Below, one piece after another: positions 1 through 14,613 of a stretch of 64,000 bases of DNA (its first letter is position 1; each line of letters opens with the position of its first letter). The notes beneath the pieces are model-generated. The model saw nothing but the letters and a program-made list of their open reading frames with translations, did not search any database and was not told the DNA's origin. Source of the stretch: Caulobacter sp. S45 (GTDB lineage: Bacteria > Pseudomonadota > Alphaproteobacteria > Caulobacterales > Caulobacteraceae). The translations under genes were made by a program, and so were the position numbers. The DNA lies in the NCBI RefSeq assembly GCF_009765965.1, contig NZ_LMUL01000014.1:240046-304045 (forward strand). Direction: 5' to 3'.

Positions 1-205
1 GCTCGCCCACCGGACGCGGCGCTTCCCCGGCATGGCGCACCCCGCTGCGATAGACCATGGCCACGCCCGCCAGCAGCACCACCAGCACCACGGCGCTGCC
101 GATCAGGGCCATGGGCATGGGGCGGCGCTCGCTGGGCCGGCGGGGGTCGAACGCCAGCGGCGTGTCGGTCTGGGGCGTATAGGCGCCGCGGTCGTAGTCG
201 GCCAT
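1..205 (-). CDS. N-terminus of a single-pass membrane protein (cut by window edge)
   Basis: The gene starts at an ATG at 205-203 and runs off the left edge, so only about 68 residues are visible. These are a short hydrophilic cytoplasmic head rich in Asp, Arg and Pro, then one strongly hydrophobic segment (about residues 35-54, Leu/Val/Ala rich), then a basic, Pro-containing stretch. This is the topology of an inner-membrane anchor with a periplasmic domain. In related Caulobacterales a SPOR-domain protein often lies near dgt, which would fit, but the SPOR domain itself lies outside the window, so this identity is an inference. Confidence 0.6.
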   Translation of the reverse strand, partial: MADYDRGAYTPQTDTPLAFDPRRPSERRPMPMALIGSAVVLVVLLAGVAMVYRSGVRHAGEAPRPVGE

Positions 206-350
206 GACGTTTACTCCGGAAGGCGAACGACACGGCGGGGACCGAATCGCAAGACTCGCACAAATCTACCTCTTCCCCGTCGTTCCGCCGAGCGGCGGTC
301 ACGCGGGATCGACTGTAATCCGATCCGAGCCCCGGATGGTTAAGCTCGCG

Positions 351-1541
351 TTAATGCCAGCTCTCGAGATTGAATAAACGTCGGTGTTCCTCGATGGCGA
401 ACCGATCCGTCATGCCCGCGATATAGTCGCACACCACCCGCGCGCGCCTGCTTTGGTCGTCGACCCTGGCCCGCTCGTACCAGGCGGCGGGCATGACGTC
501 GGGCTCCTCCATGTAGAGGCCGAACAGGTTGCGCAGCATGCGCCGCGCCGCGCTGCGGGTGCGATTGACCCGATAGTGGCGATACATCCGCTCATAGAGG
601 AAGGCGCGCAGTCGGTTGAGGTCCTCCAGCATGTCTGCGGAGAAGCCCACCAGCGGGGCTTTCATGGCGCGAACGTCGTCGGCGGTGGCGACCCCGGCGG
701 CCTTGGCGCGGGCGCGGGTCTCGGCGATCACGTCGCCCACCATGACCCCGATCATCCGCCGCACCGACTCCAGGCGCAGCATCCGCAGCTCGATATCGGG
801 ATAGTCGGTCTGGACCGAACGGATGCTCGGCCCGATCAGCGGGATCTCCAGCAGGTCGTCGATGCCGAACAGTCCCGCCTGCAGCCCGTCGTCCACGTCG
901 TGGTTGTTATAGGCGATGTCGTCGGCCAGCGCCGCTACCTGCGCCTCGGCCGAGGCGTAGGTGGACAGACCGAGCGGAAACTCGCGGTCGAACTGCACGA
1001 TGGCGCGATAGGCCGGCTCGCCCAGGTGGCCGGTGATCGGGCCATTGTGCTTGACCACGCCCTCCAGCATCTCCCAGCACAGGTTCAGCCCCTCGAAGTC
1101 AGGATAGCGGCGCTCCAAGCGGGTGACGACGCGGAAGGTCTGCACGTTGTGGTCGAAACCGCCGTAAGCCTTCATGCAATCGCGCAACTGGTCCTCGCCG
1201 GCATGGGCGAAGGGCGGATGGCCGAGATCGTGAGCCAGCGCCACGCCCTCGGCCAGGTCGTCGTCCAGCCCCAGGGCGTGGGCGATGGAGCGGGCGATCT
1301 GGGCGACCTCCAGGCTATGGGTGAGGCGGGTGCGGTAGTGGTCGCCCTCGTGGGCGACGAACACCTGGGTCTTTTCCTTCAGCCGGCGGAAGGCCGAGCA
1401 GTGGATCACCCGGTCCCGGTCGCGCGCGAACGGCGTGCGGGTAGCGCTTTCGCCCTCGGGATATCGGCGGCCGTGCGAGGCCCGGGGATCGGCGGCGTAG
1501 CTGGCCGGCGCGGGGGGCGTGTAGGTACCGGCGGGGGGCAA
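351..1541 (-). CDS. dgt: dGTPase-like HD-domain triphosphohydrolase
   Basis: Deoxyguanosinetriphosphate triphosphohydrolase-like protein, predicted to cleave dNTPs to the nucleoside plus tripolyphosphate in the cytoplasm. With the start used here it has 396 residues, close to the family norm. The HD metal site is clear: His in RTRLTHS (about 75), the [10 protein letters not shown] block (about 104-113), and the conserved [11 protein letters not shown] just before it. I chose the TTG at 1541 because AGGAG sits just upstream of it. An in-frame ATG at 1613 would add 24 residues unlike the family and would overlap the erpA promoter region. Divergent from erpA. Confidence 0.9.
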   Translation of the reverse strand: MPPAGTYTPPAPASYAADPRASHGRRYPEGESATRTPFARDRDRVIHCSAFRRLKEKTQVFVAHEGDHYRTRLTHSLEVAQIARSIAHALGLDDDLAEGVALAHDLGHPPFAHAGEDQLRDCMKAYGGFDHNVQTFRVVTRLERRYPDFEGLNLCWEMLEGVVKHNGPITGHLGEPAYRAIVQFDREFPLGLSTYASAEAQVAALADDIAYNNHDVDDGLQAGLFGIDDLLEIPLIGPSIRSVQTDYPDIELRMLRLESVRRMIGVMVGDVIAETRARAKAAGVATADDVRAMKAPLVGFSADMLEDLNRLRAFLYERMYRHYRVNRTRSAARRMLRNLFGLYMEEPDVMPAAWYERARVDDQSRRARVVCDYIAGMTDRFAIEEHRRLFNLESWH

Positions 1542-1660
1542 ACAGCTCTCCTGGAGGGACGGCGTGAAAGACAATACGGCCACGGTCTTTCGCCGGGGCC
1601 CTTGTGCGCTCATATATCGGCTTGCACGACCCCGCCCAATCTTTGAGTCCGCAAACAGCC

Positions 1661-1993
1661 ATGGCCGCCGCTCCCATCACCCTCTCCCTCGCCGCCGCCC
1701 GCCGCATCCAGGAGATCGGGGCGGCCGAGGGCAAGCCGCTGATGCTGCGCGTGGCGGTCGAGGGCGGCGGCTGTTCGGGCTTCCAGTACCTGTTCGACCT
1801 GGTGGAGAGCGGCGAAAGCGACGACCTGCGCGTGGAGCGCGACGGCGCCTCGGCCCTGGTGGACGACGTCTCGGTCCCCTTCCTGGCCGGATCGGAGATC
1901 GACTTCGTGCAGGAGTTGGCCGCCGCCGAGTTCCGCGTGCGCAATCCGAACGCCAAGTCGAGCTGCGGTTGCGGCGTCAGCTTCTCGATCTGA
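1661..1993 (+). CDS. erpA: Iron-sulfur cluster insertion protein ErpA
   Basis: A-type Fe-S carrier of the HesB/IscA family that delivers [4Fe-4S] or [2Fe-2S] clusters to apoproteins. It has 110 residues. The three cluster cysteines are visible: one in GGGCSGFQY (about residue 38) and two in the C-terminal CGCG (102 and 104). An upstream in-frame ATG at 1604 exists, but the MAAAPITLS start at 1661 matches the usual family N-terminus. Transcribed away from dgt. ErpA and IscA are close paralogues, so the symbol carries some uncertainty. Confidence 0.88.
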   Translation: MAAAPITLSLAAARRIQEIGAAEGKPLMLRVAVEGGGCSGFQYLFDLVESGESDDLRVERDGASALVDDVSVPFLAGSEIDFVQELAAAEFRVRNPNAKSSCGCGVSFSI

Positions 1994-2033
1994 TTTCGAT
2001 TTCCGCCCTCGCCGGCTCGCGCTAACTGAAGTC

Positions 2034-2813
2034 ATGCGCATCGCCACCTGGAACGTGAACTCGGTCAACGCCCGCCTGGAGCTGCTGCTTCGCTGGCTGG
2101 AAGAGAGCCAGCCGGACGTCGTCTGCCTTCAGGAGCTGAAGTGCGTCGACGAGAAGTTCCCTTCCGAACCGGTCGAGGCGCTCGGCTACAACATCCTGGT
2201 GCACGGCCAGAAGAGCTACAACGGCGTGGCCCTGCTCTCGAAATATCCGATGGAGGAAGTCCGGCGCGGCCTGCCCGACGGGGACGAGGACACCCATTCC
2301 CGCTATCTGGAGGCGATCGTCGAAGCGCCCTCCCCGATCCGCATCGCCTCCATCTATCTGCCCAACGGCAATCCGATCGGTACCGAGAAGTTCAACTACA
2401 AGCTGGCCTGGATGGAGCGCCTGCGCGCCCACGCCGCCGGTCTGCTGGCGCTGGAGGAGGCCGTGGTTCTGGCCGGCGACTTCAACGTCATCCCCACCCC
2501 GCTCGACTGCGACAAGCCCTCGAACTGGGTCGACGACGCCCTGTTCCAGCCCGAGAGCCGCGCCGCGCACCGGGCGATCGTCAACCTCGGCTACACCGAC
2601 GCGCACTTGGCGGTGGGCGCGGAGCCGCACGCCTACACCTACTGGGACTATTTCCGCGACGCCTTCGAGAACGACCGGGGCATTCGCATCGACCACCTGC
2701 TGCTCTCGCCCCAGGCCGCCGACCGGCTGGAGGCCAGCGAGGTCCAACGCCACGTCCGCGGCTGGGAACGGCCGTCGGACCATACGCCCGTGATGGCGAC
2801 GCTGGCGGACTAA
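2034..2813 (+). CDS. xthA: Exodeoxyribonuclease III family protein
   Basis: AP endonuclease and 3'-5' exonuclease of the endonuclease/exonuclease/phosphatase superfamily, acting in base excision repair. The 259 residues carry the full active site in order: N-terminal WNVNS, LQELK with the metal-binding Glu (34), GDFNVIP (about 148-154) and DHTPV near the end (Asp249, His250). Follows erpA by 40 bases on the same strand and could be cotranscribed. Convergent with the str operon. Two XthA-type paralogues are common in this group, so the exact orthologue is uncertain. Confidence 0.9.
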   Translation: MRIATWNVNSVNARLELLLRWLEESQPDVVCLQELKCVDEKFPSEPVEALGYNILVHGQKSYNGVALLSKYPMEEVRRGLPDGDEDTHSRYLEAIVEAPSPIRIASIYLPNGNPIGTEKFNYKLAWMERLRAHAAGLLALEEAVVLAGDFNVIPTPLDCDKPSNWVDDALFQPESRAAHRAIVNLGYTDAHLAVGAEPHAYTYWDYFRDAFENDRGIRIDHLLLSPQAADRLEASEVQRHVRGWERPSDHTPVMATLAD

Positions 2814-2831
2814 TAGACGCGCCCCGGCGCC

Positions 2832-2943
2832 TGCGTGCTTCGAGACGCGGCACACGCCGCTCCTCGGCATGACGAAGGTTTCTGCAATCCCCCCCAAGGC
2901 CCGTCATCCTGAGGAGCCCCACAGCGGCGTCTCGAAGGACGCA
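2832..2943. repeat. Dispersed intergenic inverted repeat, long copy
   Basis: A 17-base arm (TGCGTGCTTCGAGACGC, 2832-2848) is answered by its near-perfect reverse complement at 2927-2943, with one mismatch. A second, inner pair lies between them (TCCTCGGCATGACG and CGTCATCCTGAGGA). The same outer arms recur at 57986-58044, so this is a repeat family and not a chance hairpin. It sits in the gap between the convergent xthA and tuf. Confidence 0.75.
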
Positions 2944-2992
2944 GAGCCGCTGAGCGACCTCATGGCGAATCCTAGGGACCTCTTCAACAAAA

Positions 2993-3024
2993 ACGCCGCC
3001 GCTGGATTGCTCCAACGGCGGCGT
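2993..3024 (-). terminator. Rho-independent terminator of tuf
   Basis: The arms ACGCCGCCG (2993-3001) and CGGCGGCGT (3016-3024) form a 9-bp GC stem. Read on the minus strand, the stem is followed by TTTTTG. It lies 52 bases after the tuf stop, as expected for an intrinsic terminator, and closes the str operon here. Confidence 0.85.
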
Positions 3025-3075
3025 CTTCAATTCGAGCAGGTGAGCGAAGCGGCCGAAGCCGCCCCGCCCAAACCC

Positions 3076-4266
<1,191 letters not shown>

Positions 4267-4322
4267 TTCTCTAGCTCCAGCCCCAAAGACCTATCGTCGG
4301 GGCGTAAAAGGTCTTCGGGATA

Positions 4323-6401
<2,079 letters not shown>

Positions 6402-6456
6402 GGGAAACGGCTCTTCGGTCGGACGGCTTAAGCGACTTGGGATTTGGTCAAGGATG

Positions 6457-6491
6457 CGTCGCGGGCGGTTTAGCGCAAACCACCCGCGACG
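6457..6491 (-). other. Hairpin between rpsG and fusA
   Basis: Arms of 15 bases (6457-6471 and 6477-6491) pair with one mismatch around a 5-base loop. No T-run follows on the minus strand, so it is not an obvious terminator. In an operon that must continue into fusA it could be a processing, attenuation or stability element. The function is inferred from position only. Confidence 0.5.
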
Positions 6492-6510
6492 TCATGCCGG
6501 TATATAGGAA

Positions 6511-6984
6511 TTACCAGCGGTAATGCGAGAAAGCCCGGTTGGCCTCGGCCATCTTGTGGGTGTCTTCGCGCTTCTTCACCGCGGAACCCCGGTTGTTGGA
6601 CGCGTCCAACAGCTCGGCGGCCAGCTTTTCGGTCATGGTGTTCTCGCCACGATTGCGCGCGGCGTTGACCAGCCAGCGGATGGCCAGGGCGCGACGACGC
6701 TCGGGACGCACTTCCACGGGCACCTGGTAGGTGGCGCCGCCGACCCGGCGGGAGCGGACTTCCACGGCCGGAGCCACGTTGTCCAGCGCGGTGTGGAACA
6801 CCGTCAGGTTGTCGATATCGCGACGGCGGGTGCTGATCAGGTCGAACGCACCGTAGACGATGTTTTCGGCCACGGCCTTCTTACCTTCGTACATGACGTA
6901 GTTCATGAACTTGGTGACGACCAGATCGCCGAACTTGGGATCAGGGAGAACTTCGCGCTTATCTGCGCGGCGACGACGGGACAT
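6511..6984 (-). CDS. rpsG: 30S ribosomal protein S7
   Basis: Primary 16S rRNA-binding protein that nucleates assembly of the 30S head. It has 157 residues, typical length. It starts [20 protein letters not shown] and contains the conserved [12 protein letters not shown] and R-rich [11 protein letters not shown] segments. It starts 13 bases after rpsL in the str operon and is followed by a hairpin-bearing 109-base gap before fusA. Confidence 0.97.
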   Translation of the reverse strand: MSRRRRADKREVLPDPKFGDLVVTKFMNYVMYEGKKAVAENIVYGAFDLISTRRRDIDNLTVFHTALDNVAPAVEVRSRRVGGATYQVPVEVRPERRRALAIRWLVNAARNRGENTMTEKLAAELLDASNNRGSAVKKREDTHKMAEANRAFSHYRW

Positions 6985-6997
6985 TTCTCAGTGTTCC

Positions 6998-7369
6998 TTA
7001 CTTCGGACGCTTGGCGCCGTAGAGCGAGCGGCGCTGCTTGCGGTTCTTCACGCCCTGGGTGTCGAGCACCCCGCGCAGGATGTGGTAACGCACGCCCGGA
7101 AGGTCCTTCACGCGGCCCCCGCGGATCAGCACCACGGAGTGCTCCTGCAGGTTGTGGCCTTCGCCCGGAATGTAGCAAACCGCCTCGATGCCCGAGGTCA
7201 GGCGCACCTTGGCGACCTTACGAAGCGCCGAGTTCGGCTTCTTCGGGGTGGTGGTGTAGACGCGGGTGCAGACGCCGCGACGCTGAGGCGAGCCCTTCAG
7301 CGCGGGGACGGTGTTGCGCTTGACGCGCGCGGTGCGCGGCTTGCGGATGAGCTGGTTGACTGTAGGCAT
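6998..7369 (-). CDS. rpsL: 30S ribosomal protein S12
   Basis: Decoding-centre protein of the small subunit. It has 123 residues, normal length. The conserved loop [18 protein letters not shown] keeps the Lys residues at which streptomycin-resistance changes occur in other bacteria, so this copy looks wild type. The second conserved loop ([13 protein letters not shown]) is intact. First gene of the str operon, preceded by a 345-base leader and intergenic region. Confidence 0.98.
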   Translation of the reverse strand: MPTVNQLIRKPRTARVKRNTVPALKGSPQRRGVCTRVYTTTPKKPNSALRKVAKVRLTSGIEAVCYIPGEGHNLQEHSVVLIRGGRVKDLPGVRYHILRGVLDTQGVKNRKQRRSLYGAKRPK

Positions 7370-7714
7370 ACGCTCTTATCGTTCTCGTCTGTGATGGAGG
7401 GCTGTACCTTTCGGCCGGACGCCCTCGCGCCTCTTCTTGGTCGCGCCCTCCAGATGATGAGGCCACGCCCGGTTGGGTCCGATTCCAAGCCCGCCGGAAA
7501 CGAAGCCCTATCGAAAACGCGATAGGCCGGGACGCGCGCTGTGGGCGTTCCGGCGGGCGCTCAGGCCCAGCTATGTCCCCGAGCCGCACAGCGTGAGCCG
7601 CACAGCCTCGAAACAGAGGCGCGTCTGTACCTTCTGTCGCCGTCCCCGTCAACAACGCGCTGTCATCCCGGCCAAAGCGGAGATCCGGGACGACAGCTGT
7701 TGGTCATCCACCCG
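7370..7714. other. Intergenic region upstream of the str operon
   Basis: This 345-base stretch has no gene I can support. It must hold the rpsL promoter on the minus strand, but I could not pick a convincing -35/-10 pair. It contains a perfect 7-bp inverted repeat with a 6-base loop (CCTATCG 7507-7513, CGATAGG 7520-7526), which could form a leader hairpin, and the dispersed repeat at 7659-7697. Short open frames across it are shadows with no homology I recognise. Confidence 0.55.
7659..7697. repeat. TGTCATCCCGG dispersed inverted repeat
   Basis: GCTGTCATCCCGG (7659-7671) pairs with CCGGGACGACAGC (7685-7697), with one imperfect position. The same type of element occurs at 36240-36280. It lies just after the stop of the minus-strand S9 peptidase and may act as a transcription end signal. 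Confidence 0.65.
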
Positions 7715-9685
7715 TCAGGGCTGCAGATACTTGTCGAACCAGGAGATTTCCCGCTGGCGCAGATCCTTCAGGTCCGCCGGATCGTGGATGGCGTGCCCCT
7801 GCCCCGCATAGACCACCAGCGAGGTCGGGACGCCGACCGCCTTCAGGCCATGCCAGAACTCGAAGCTCTGCGGCGCGGGGCATTCCACGTCGCGCTCGCC
7901 GACATAGATCAAGGTCGGGGTCGTCGCGTTCCTGATCGAGGAGATCGGCGACAGCTTCTCGTAGATCGCGGGGTCGTCGTAGGCGGACGCGCCGAAGAAC
8001 GGGATCATCCACTGGTCGATGCCGTTCTCGCCGTAATAGCTGATCCAGTTGGCGAGCCCGGCGCCCGCCACCGCCGCATGGAAGCGGTGGGAGTGGGTCA
8101 CGGTCCACATGGTCATGAAGCCGCCGTAGCTGTGGCCGAACACGCCGAGCCGCTTGTCGTCCACCGGGGCCATCTTCTCCACCGCGTCCACCCCCGCCAG
8201 CACGTCGCGCAGGTCGCCGCCGCCGAAGTCGCGCACGTTGGCGCGGGTGAAGGCCTCGCCCTGGCCGTAGCTGCCGCGCGGATTGGGCTGGAAGATGTAG
8301 TAGCCGCGCGCGATCAGATCGGGAATCGGGCCGCGGGTGGCGCCGCTAGTGTGGGCCGGGATGTAGTCCGGCGTGGTCGCGGCGCTTGGACCGCCATGCA
8401 CCAGCACGATCATGGGATGGAGCTTGCCGGGCTCGGACGGCGTGGTGGGGCCGAGCAACCAGCCCTGCACGTCCGCCCCGTCGCTGCGCCAATGCACGCT
8501 TTGCGCCTTCACCTGGGGCATGAGGGCGTCGTTGTCGTGGGTGATCGGCTCGAGCGCCGCGACCGCACCGCCGACGATCTGGGCGGCATGTTCGAAATCC
8601 TGCTCCGAAGCCGCCGCGATCCGTCCATCCGCCGAAAGGGCGACACGGCCGTCGCCGGCGCTCAAGGTAGTAGGGCTGGAGCGCAGCAGGGCCACGCCAT
8701 GGGCGGCCGGGTCCAGACGCGCCAACGCCATGTGGTCCCCGACCAACGCGGTGGCGTAGAGCCCGTCGCGCCGCTGGATCAGCGAGGTGAACGTCCCCGC
8801 ATAGCCTGGCGTCACGTCGGTGGGCGCGCCGCCCGCCAGCGGTACGGTGTAGACGTCTCCGCCGACCGAGCCGAAATCGCTCATCAGGCCGCCGATGAAG
8901 GCGACCGTGCGCCCGTCCGGCGACACCTTGGGCGCGTTCATCTGCATCTTTGGCGCGGCGACGACCCGCGTGGAGCCGGTAGCCAGGTCGACCGCCTCCA
9001 GCTTGGCCACCCACCAGTTGTTGTCGCCGTTGCCCTTGGCGGCGGTGGCGACGAAACCACGGCCGTCCGGCGTCCAGTCGTATTCGTAAATGAAGGTGTC
9101 GGCCGGGGAGACGTAGCGTAGCGAACCGCCCTTGACGGGGAGGACGGCGATGCGTTGTTCGTCCTCGGTCTCGACCGCATCGATCTCGCCGACCCGCGCC
9201 GCGCCGGCCTCCACCGCGCCGGTCTGCTTATGGGCGCCGGCGATGGCCAGCAGCGCCAAGGTGGAGCCGTCCGGCGACCAGCGGGGCGTCTGGGCCACGC
9301 CGTCGATCTGCGCCAGGGTGGCGACCTTACCGCCGACCAGCACATCCAAGGCGGCGCTATGGATTTTCGAATCGCTGGCGACGAAGGCCAGGCCGCCGCC
9401 ATCCGGGGACCAGGCCAGACCGGTGTAGCGGCAGGTCGGACATGGATCGTAGGTGGCGATCAGGGCGCCGCCCTTGACCGCGCGCACCACGATGTGGCCG
9501 TGCGGCTGCTCGCGAACATCGGCGAACGGCTCGATCGTATCGACATAGGCCACCTTGTCGCCCGAGGGGGAAAGGGCGACGGCGCCATAGGCGTGTACAC
9601 CCTCTGTCGCCTGTGGCGGCGCGGCGCTGGCTGGCCCTGCGACGGCGAGGACAACGGCCAAGGCCGCGAATCCGGTCGATTTCAA
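7715..9685 (-). CDS. S9 family (prolyl oligopeptidase-type) serine peptidase
   Basis: Exported alpha/beta-hydrolase peptidase, probably an acylaminoacyl- or dipeptidyl-peptidase-like enzyme that degrades peptides in the periplasm. It has 656 residues. Residues 1-21 form a signal peptide ending PASA. A beta-propeller region with WSPDG and SPDG repeats follows, then the catalytic domain with GHSYGG (Ser519), Asp599 in ERD and His631 in GQGHA. Monocistronic in appearance. The substrate cannot be told from sequence. Confidence 0.9.
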   Translation of the reverse strand: MKSTGFAALAVVLAVAGPASAAPPQATEGVHAYGAVALSPSGDKVAYVDTIEPFADVREQPHGHIVVRAVKGGALIATYDPCPTCRYTGLAWSPDGGGLAFVASDSKIHSAALDVLVGGKVATLAQIDGVAQTPRWSPDGSTLALLAIAGAHKQTGAVEAGAARVGEIDAVETEDEQRIAVLPVKGGSLRYVSPADTFIYEYDWTPDGRGFVATAAKGNGDNNWWVAKLEAVDLATGSTRVVAAPKMQMNAPKVSPDGRTVAFIGGLMSDFGSVGGDVYTVPLAGGAPTDVTPGYAGTFTSLIQRRDGLYATALVGDHMALARLDPAAHGVALLRSSPTTLSAGDGRVALSADGRIAAASEQDFEHAAQIVGGAVAALEPITHDNDALMPQVKAQSVHWRSDGADVQGWLLGPTTPSEPGKLHPMIVLVHGGPSAATTPDYIPAHTSGATRGPIPDLIARGYYIFQPNPRGSYGQGEAFTRANVRDFGGGDLRDVLAGVDAVEKMAPVDDKRLGVFGHSYGGFMTMWTVTHSHRFHAAVAGAGLANWISYYGENGIDQWMIPFFGASAYDDPAIYEKLSPISSIRNATTPTLIYVGERDVECPAPQSFEFWHGLKAVGVPTSLVVYAGQGHAIHDPADLKDLRQREISWFDKYLQP

Positions 9686-9858
9686 AATTTGACCCCCTAC
9701 ATGAGGAGGCTACTGAAGCCGTCCCGGCGGCGCGGATCAAGCGTCCGATTCGAAGGTTACGCTGCAAGACGGCGTGAATCGCGCGACGGGCATGAAGAAG
9801 GAGAGGCTCTATCCGCGACGCTCGGCGAAATCGCAGCCGCAGGACATCGATCGCCATC

Positions 9859-10662
9859 GTGGTGTCGACCGTCCTGCACGTCGCGCTGTTCGCCTTTCTG
9901 GCGCGGATGTCGCCGGCGGTGCTGCGCACGCCGTCCTATGGGCCTCAGCCCGATATCCAGCTGTCGCTTGCGCCCATCGAAGAACCCATCGCGCCCTCGC
10001 CGGTCCCCCTGACCGCGCCCCAGCATGCTCAATCTCCGGCGCACGAAGCTTCACATCGCGATTCGACGGTGGCCCTGAGGCCTAGGGCCGTCCTTTCGGC
10101 TCCGACCCACGCGATCCCGGCGCCGCCTCGCCCCGTCGCCCGCACAATTCCCCGTCCCGTTCCGCCCACGCTTCAAACGCAGCCGGCTCCCGCCATGGCC
10201 TCGATCCCGGCGGCGGGGACGCGCGCCGGTTCGAATGCGGGCGTCGGTGGGGGCGGCGCCGGCGGTGGTCATGGCGGCGCGGGCCCGCTACCGGGCGATG
10301 AGGCGCGAGACGGCGTGCGCGACTTCCTGCGCGCCACGGTCGGCTGCTCCCACGAGGAGTATCTTCACCTCAACACCTTGGAGCGCGCCGCCTGCGACCG
10401 TCGCGTCGGTCGCGACGCACGCGCCGTCGCCAACCTGAAGGTCGATGCGCTCCCCTCGGGCAAGCGGGCCTATTACGACGCGGTGCAGCAGGCCTATCAG
10501 CAGATGCACGATCCCCGCACGCCGGTAGACACCAGCCCCGGCGGCGCAAGCTGGACGGGCCAGGCCGGTCACGGGATCGGCTTCGGGTGCAAGTACGGCA
10601 ATTGCGGCGTGATCGCGCCGCAGGGCGCGGGGACGGAAGAGTCGGGAATTCCCAGACCCTAA
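9859..10662 (+). CDS. Proline-rich membrane-anchored protein of unknown function
   Basis: It has 267 residues from a GTG start. A hydrophobic segment (about 1-17) leads at once into a long Pro/Ala/Arg-rich linker (about 30-125), then a Gly-rich turn, then a compact domain with three cysteines. The N-terminus plus linker resembles TonB-type anchors, but I see no TonB C-terminal domain. The frame stays open 63 bases upstream with very basic residues (RRTSIAIV) but no ATG or GTG. An ATG at 9792 lies in another frame, so the true start, or a frameshift, is unsettled. Convergent with rsh. Confidence 0.6.
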   Translation: MVSTVLHVALFAFLARMSPAVLRTPSYGPQPDIQLSLAPIEEPIAPSPVPLTAPQHAQSPAHEASHRDSTVALRPRAVLSAPTHAIPAPPRPVARTIPRPVPPTLQTQPAPAMASIPAAGTRAGSNAGVGGGGAGGGHGGAGPLPGDEARDGVRDFLRATVGCSHEEYLHLNTLERAACDRRVGRDARAVANLKVDALPSGKRAYYDAVQQAYQQMHDPRTPVDTSPGGASWTGQAGHGIGFGCKYGNCGVIAPQGAGTEESGIPRP

Positions 10663-10685
10663 GCCGCTAGAGGCTTCCGGTCGCC

Positions 10686-12791
<2,106 letters not shown>

Positions 12792-13012
12792 CGCCTCGTC
12801 GGCTGTGGGATCGTAGCTCTTGACCCGCTCGATCAGCTCGTACTGGCGGAGATATTTAAGCCGCGGGCGCGCAGGCGCATCCGGCGTAGGCGCCTCTACC
12901 CGAACATCGCCGGATTGAGGCGCAGGCTGAACGTCGGACGAAGAAGTTTGGGAGGCGGACGGGAGAGGGTCCCGAACCGCCTCGGGATGGGCTAGACTGA
13001 TCCCCTCGGGGG

Positions 13013-13372
13013 TCAGTAGCGATCCTCCTGGCCGCCGTCCCGGTCGCTCTGCAGCGCACGGACGAGCTCCTGCTCGCTCATGTGCATGTGCTGGGGATCG
13101 GCGAGCAGGGCCAGGGTCTCGGCCTCTTCCTCAGCTTCAGTGCGCTCGTCCACCCGCTGCAGGGTGGAGATCAGGTTCTCGCGCAGCAGAGTGGCGTCGA
13201 CAGCGTCCTCGGCGATCTCGCGCAGGGCGACGACGGGGTTCTTGTCATTGTCCCGATCGACCGTCAGCTCGGTGCCGGTGGACAACGCGCGAGCGCGATG
13301 CGAGGCCAACAGAACGAGGCTGAAGCGGTTCGGAACTCTTTCGACGCAGTCCTCGACCGTAACGCGGGCCAT
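13013..13372 (-). CDS. rpoZ: RNA polymerase omega subunit
   Basis: Small subunit that helps fold and retain beta-prime. It has 119 residues, starting [17 protein letters not shown], followed by the typical [11 protein letters not shown] and PVVALREIA segments. The frame is open upstream, but this start is the conserved one. It lies immediately upstream of rsh, a very conserved neighbourhood linking RNA polymerase and ppGpp metabolism. The acidic tail is typical of alphaproteobacteria. Confidence 0.96.
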   Translation of the reverse strand: MARVTVEDCVERVPNRFSLVLLASHRARALSTGTELTVDRDNDKNPVVALREIAEDAVDATLLRENLISTLQRVDERTEAEEEAETLALLADPQHMHMSEQELVRALQSDRDGGQEDRY

Positions 13373-13442
13373 GATTCGTCCTTCAACTTCGGAGTAATAG
13401 GCCAGATAAGCGGAAGCGCCCGCATTTGCAATGCATCGACCC

Positions 13443-13982
13443 TCAGTCCGGCAAAGGTCTTGCGTCGCACCCGACGCTCGCACTGGCTGCGAGCACTGCG
13501 GCGGTGCGTCCATTCAGGGGGTGCGTCCAACCCGGCGCGATCTCGGCGAGCGGGCCCATCACGAACAATCGCTCCGCCGCGCGGGGGTGCGGGAGGATGA
13601 GCGACTGCGCCCTCACCTGCCGGCCATAGGCGATCAGATCGAGATCCAAGGTGCGCGGCGCGTTTGGCCGGCCGCGGACCCGTTCGAAGCGCGCCTCCAG
13701 TGCGTGGAGGGTCTCAAGCACCGCTTCCGGCTCCAGGGTCGTCTCGACAAGCGCAACGGCGTTGATGTAGTCAGGTTCCGCGGGGTCGGGCCATGCGGCC
13801 GAACCCCAGAACGACGAACGCCGGACCACGCTAAGACCAGATTTTTGAAATTGATCCAATGCGGCGCACAGGATGTCGCTCGGAGCGCTAGGCAATACGG
13901 ACAGATTGCTACCCAGCGCTATGATCACGGCCAAATCGTAATTATCCAAATTCAAATATTCCTCCGGTTTTGAAAGATTCAT
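13443..13982 (-). CDS. folK: 6-hydroxymethyl-7,8-dihydropterin pyrophosphokinase
   Basis: Folate biosynthesis enzyme (HPPK) that transfers pyrophosphate from ATP to the pterin alcohol. It has 179 residues. ALGSNL sits near the N-terminus, [11 protein letters not shown] is the magnesium/ATP site, and LPHPR closes the active site. About 15 residues before the core are unusual (AT-richer, Asn/Tyr-rich), so the start may be a little further in. Divergent from the NYN gene with only 6 bases between start codons, so the promoters must overlap the coding ends. Confidence 0.93.
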   Translation of the reverse strand: MNLSKPEEYLNLDNYDLAVIIALGSNLSVLPSAPSDILCAALDQFQKSGLSVVRRSSFWGSAAWPDPAEPDYINAVALVETTLEPEAVLETLHALEARFERVRGRPNAPRTLDLDLIAYGRQVRAQSLILPHPRAAERLFVMGPLAEIAPGWTHPLNGRTAAVLAASASVGCDARPLPD

Positions 13983-13988
13983 TCTTAG

Positions 13989-14609
13989 ATGACGTTCTAC
14001 CCCACCGATCGGATCGCGCTTTTCATTGATGGCGCAAATTTATACTCCGCGACCAAGTCGTTGAATTTCGACATAGATTATAAAAAACTGCTCGAAGAAT
14101 TTCGCAAGCGCGGCGTCCTGCTCCGGGCCTATTATTACACCGCGCTGGTCGAGGATCAGGATTACTCCCCGATCCGCCCGCTGGTGGATTGGTTGGACTA
14201 CAACGGCTTCACGGTCGTGACCAAGCCGGTCAAACGCTACACCGAGCAGAGCACCGGGATCGTGCGCGCCAAGGGCAACATGGATATCGAGATCGCGGTG
14301 GACGTGATGGAGAGTGCGGCGCACCTCGATCATGTGGTGCTGTTCTCGGGCGATGGCGATTTCCGTCGGGTCGTGGAATCGGTGCAGCGTCGGGGCGTGC
14401 GCGTGACAGTGGTGTCCACCGTCAAATCGCAGCCGCCGATGGCCTCGGACGAACTGCGGCGACAGGCCGATTCGTTCGTTGAGCTTGCCGACCTGGCCAA
14501 CTTGATCGGTCGGCCGCGCACCTCGGCGGTCCCACGCTTCCTGCAGGAAGGCGCGGGCGAACGCACGCGACCGGAGCGGACGGGCGCCTATGGGGACGAC
14601 GAGGACTGA
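13989..14609 (+). CDS. NYN-domain (LabA/DUF88-like) putative RNase
   Basis: PIN-like NYN domain proteins are metal-dependent nucleases thought to act on RNA. It has 206 residues. The acidic active site is in place: IDGAN (Asp14), NMDIEIAVD (Asp99, Asp105) and SGDGDF (Asp122, Asp124). The last 30 residues are a charged Arg-rich tail. It overlaps or abuts the next gene, the uracil-DNA glycosylase, suggesting coexpression. The biological target is unknown. Confidence 0.85.
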   Translation: MTFYPTDRIALFIDGANLYSATKSLNFDIDYKKLLEEFRKRGVLLRAYYYTALVEDQDYSPIRPLVDWLDYNGFTVVTKPVKRYTEQSTGIVRAKGNMDIEIAVDVMESAAHLDHVVLFSGDGDFRRVVESVQRRGVRVTVVSTVKSQPPMASDELRRQADSFVELADLANLIGRPRTSAVPRFLQEGAGERTRPERTGAYGDDED

Positions 14610-14613
14610 GCCG

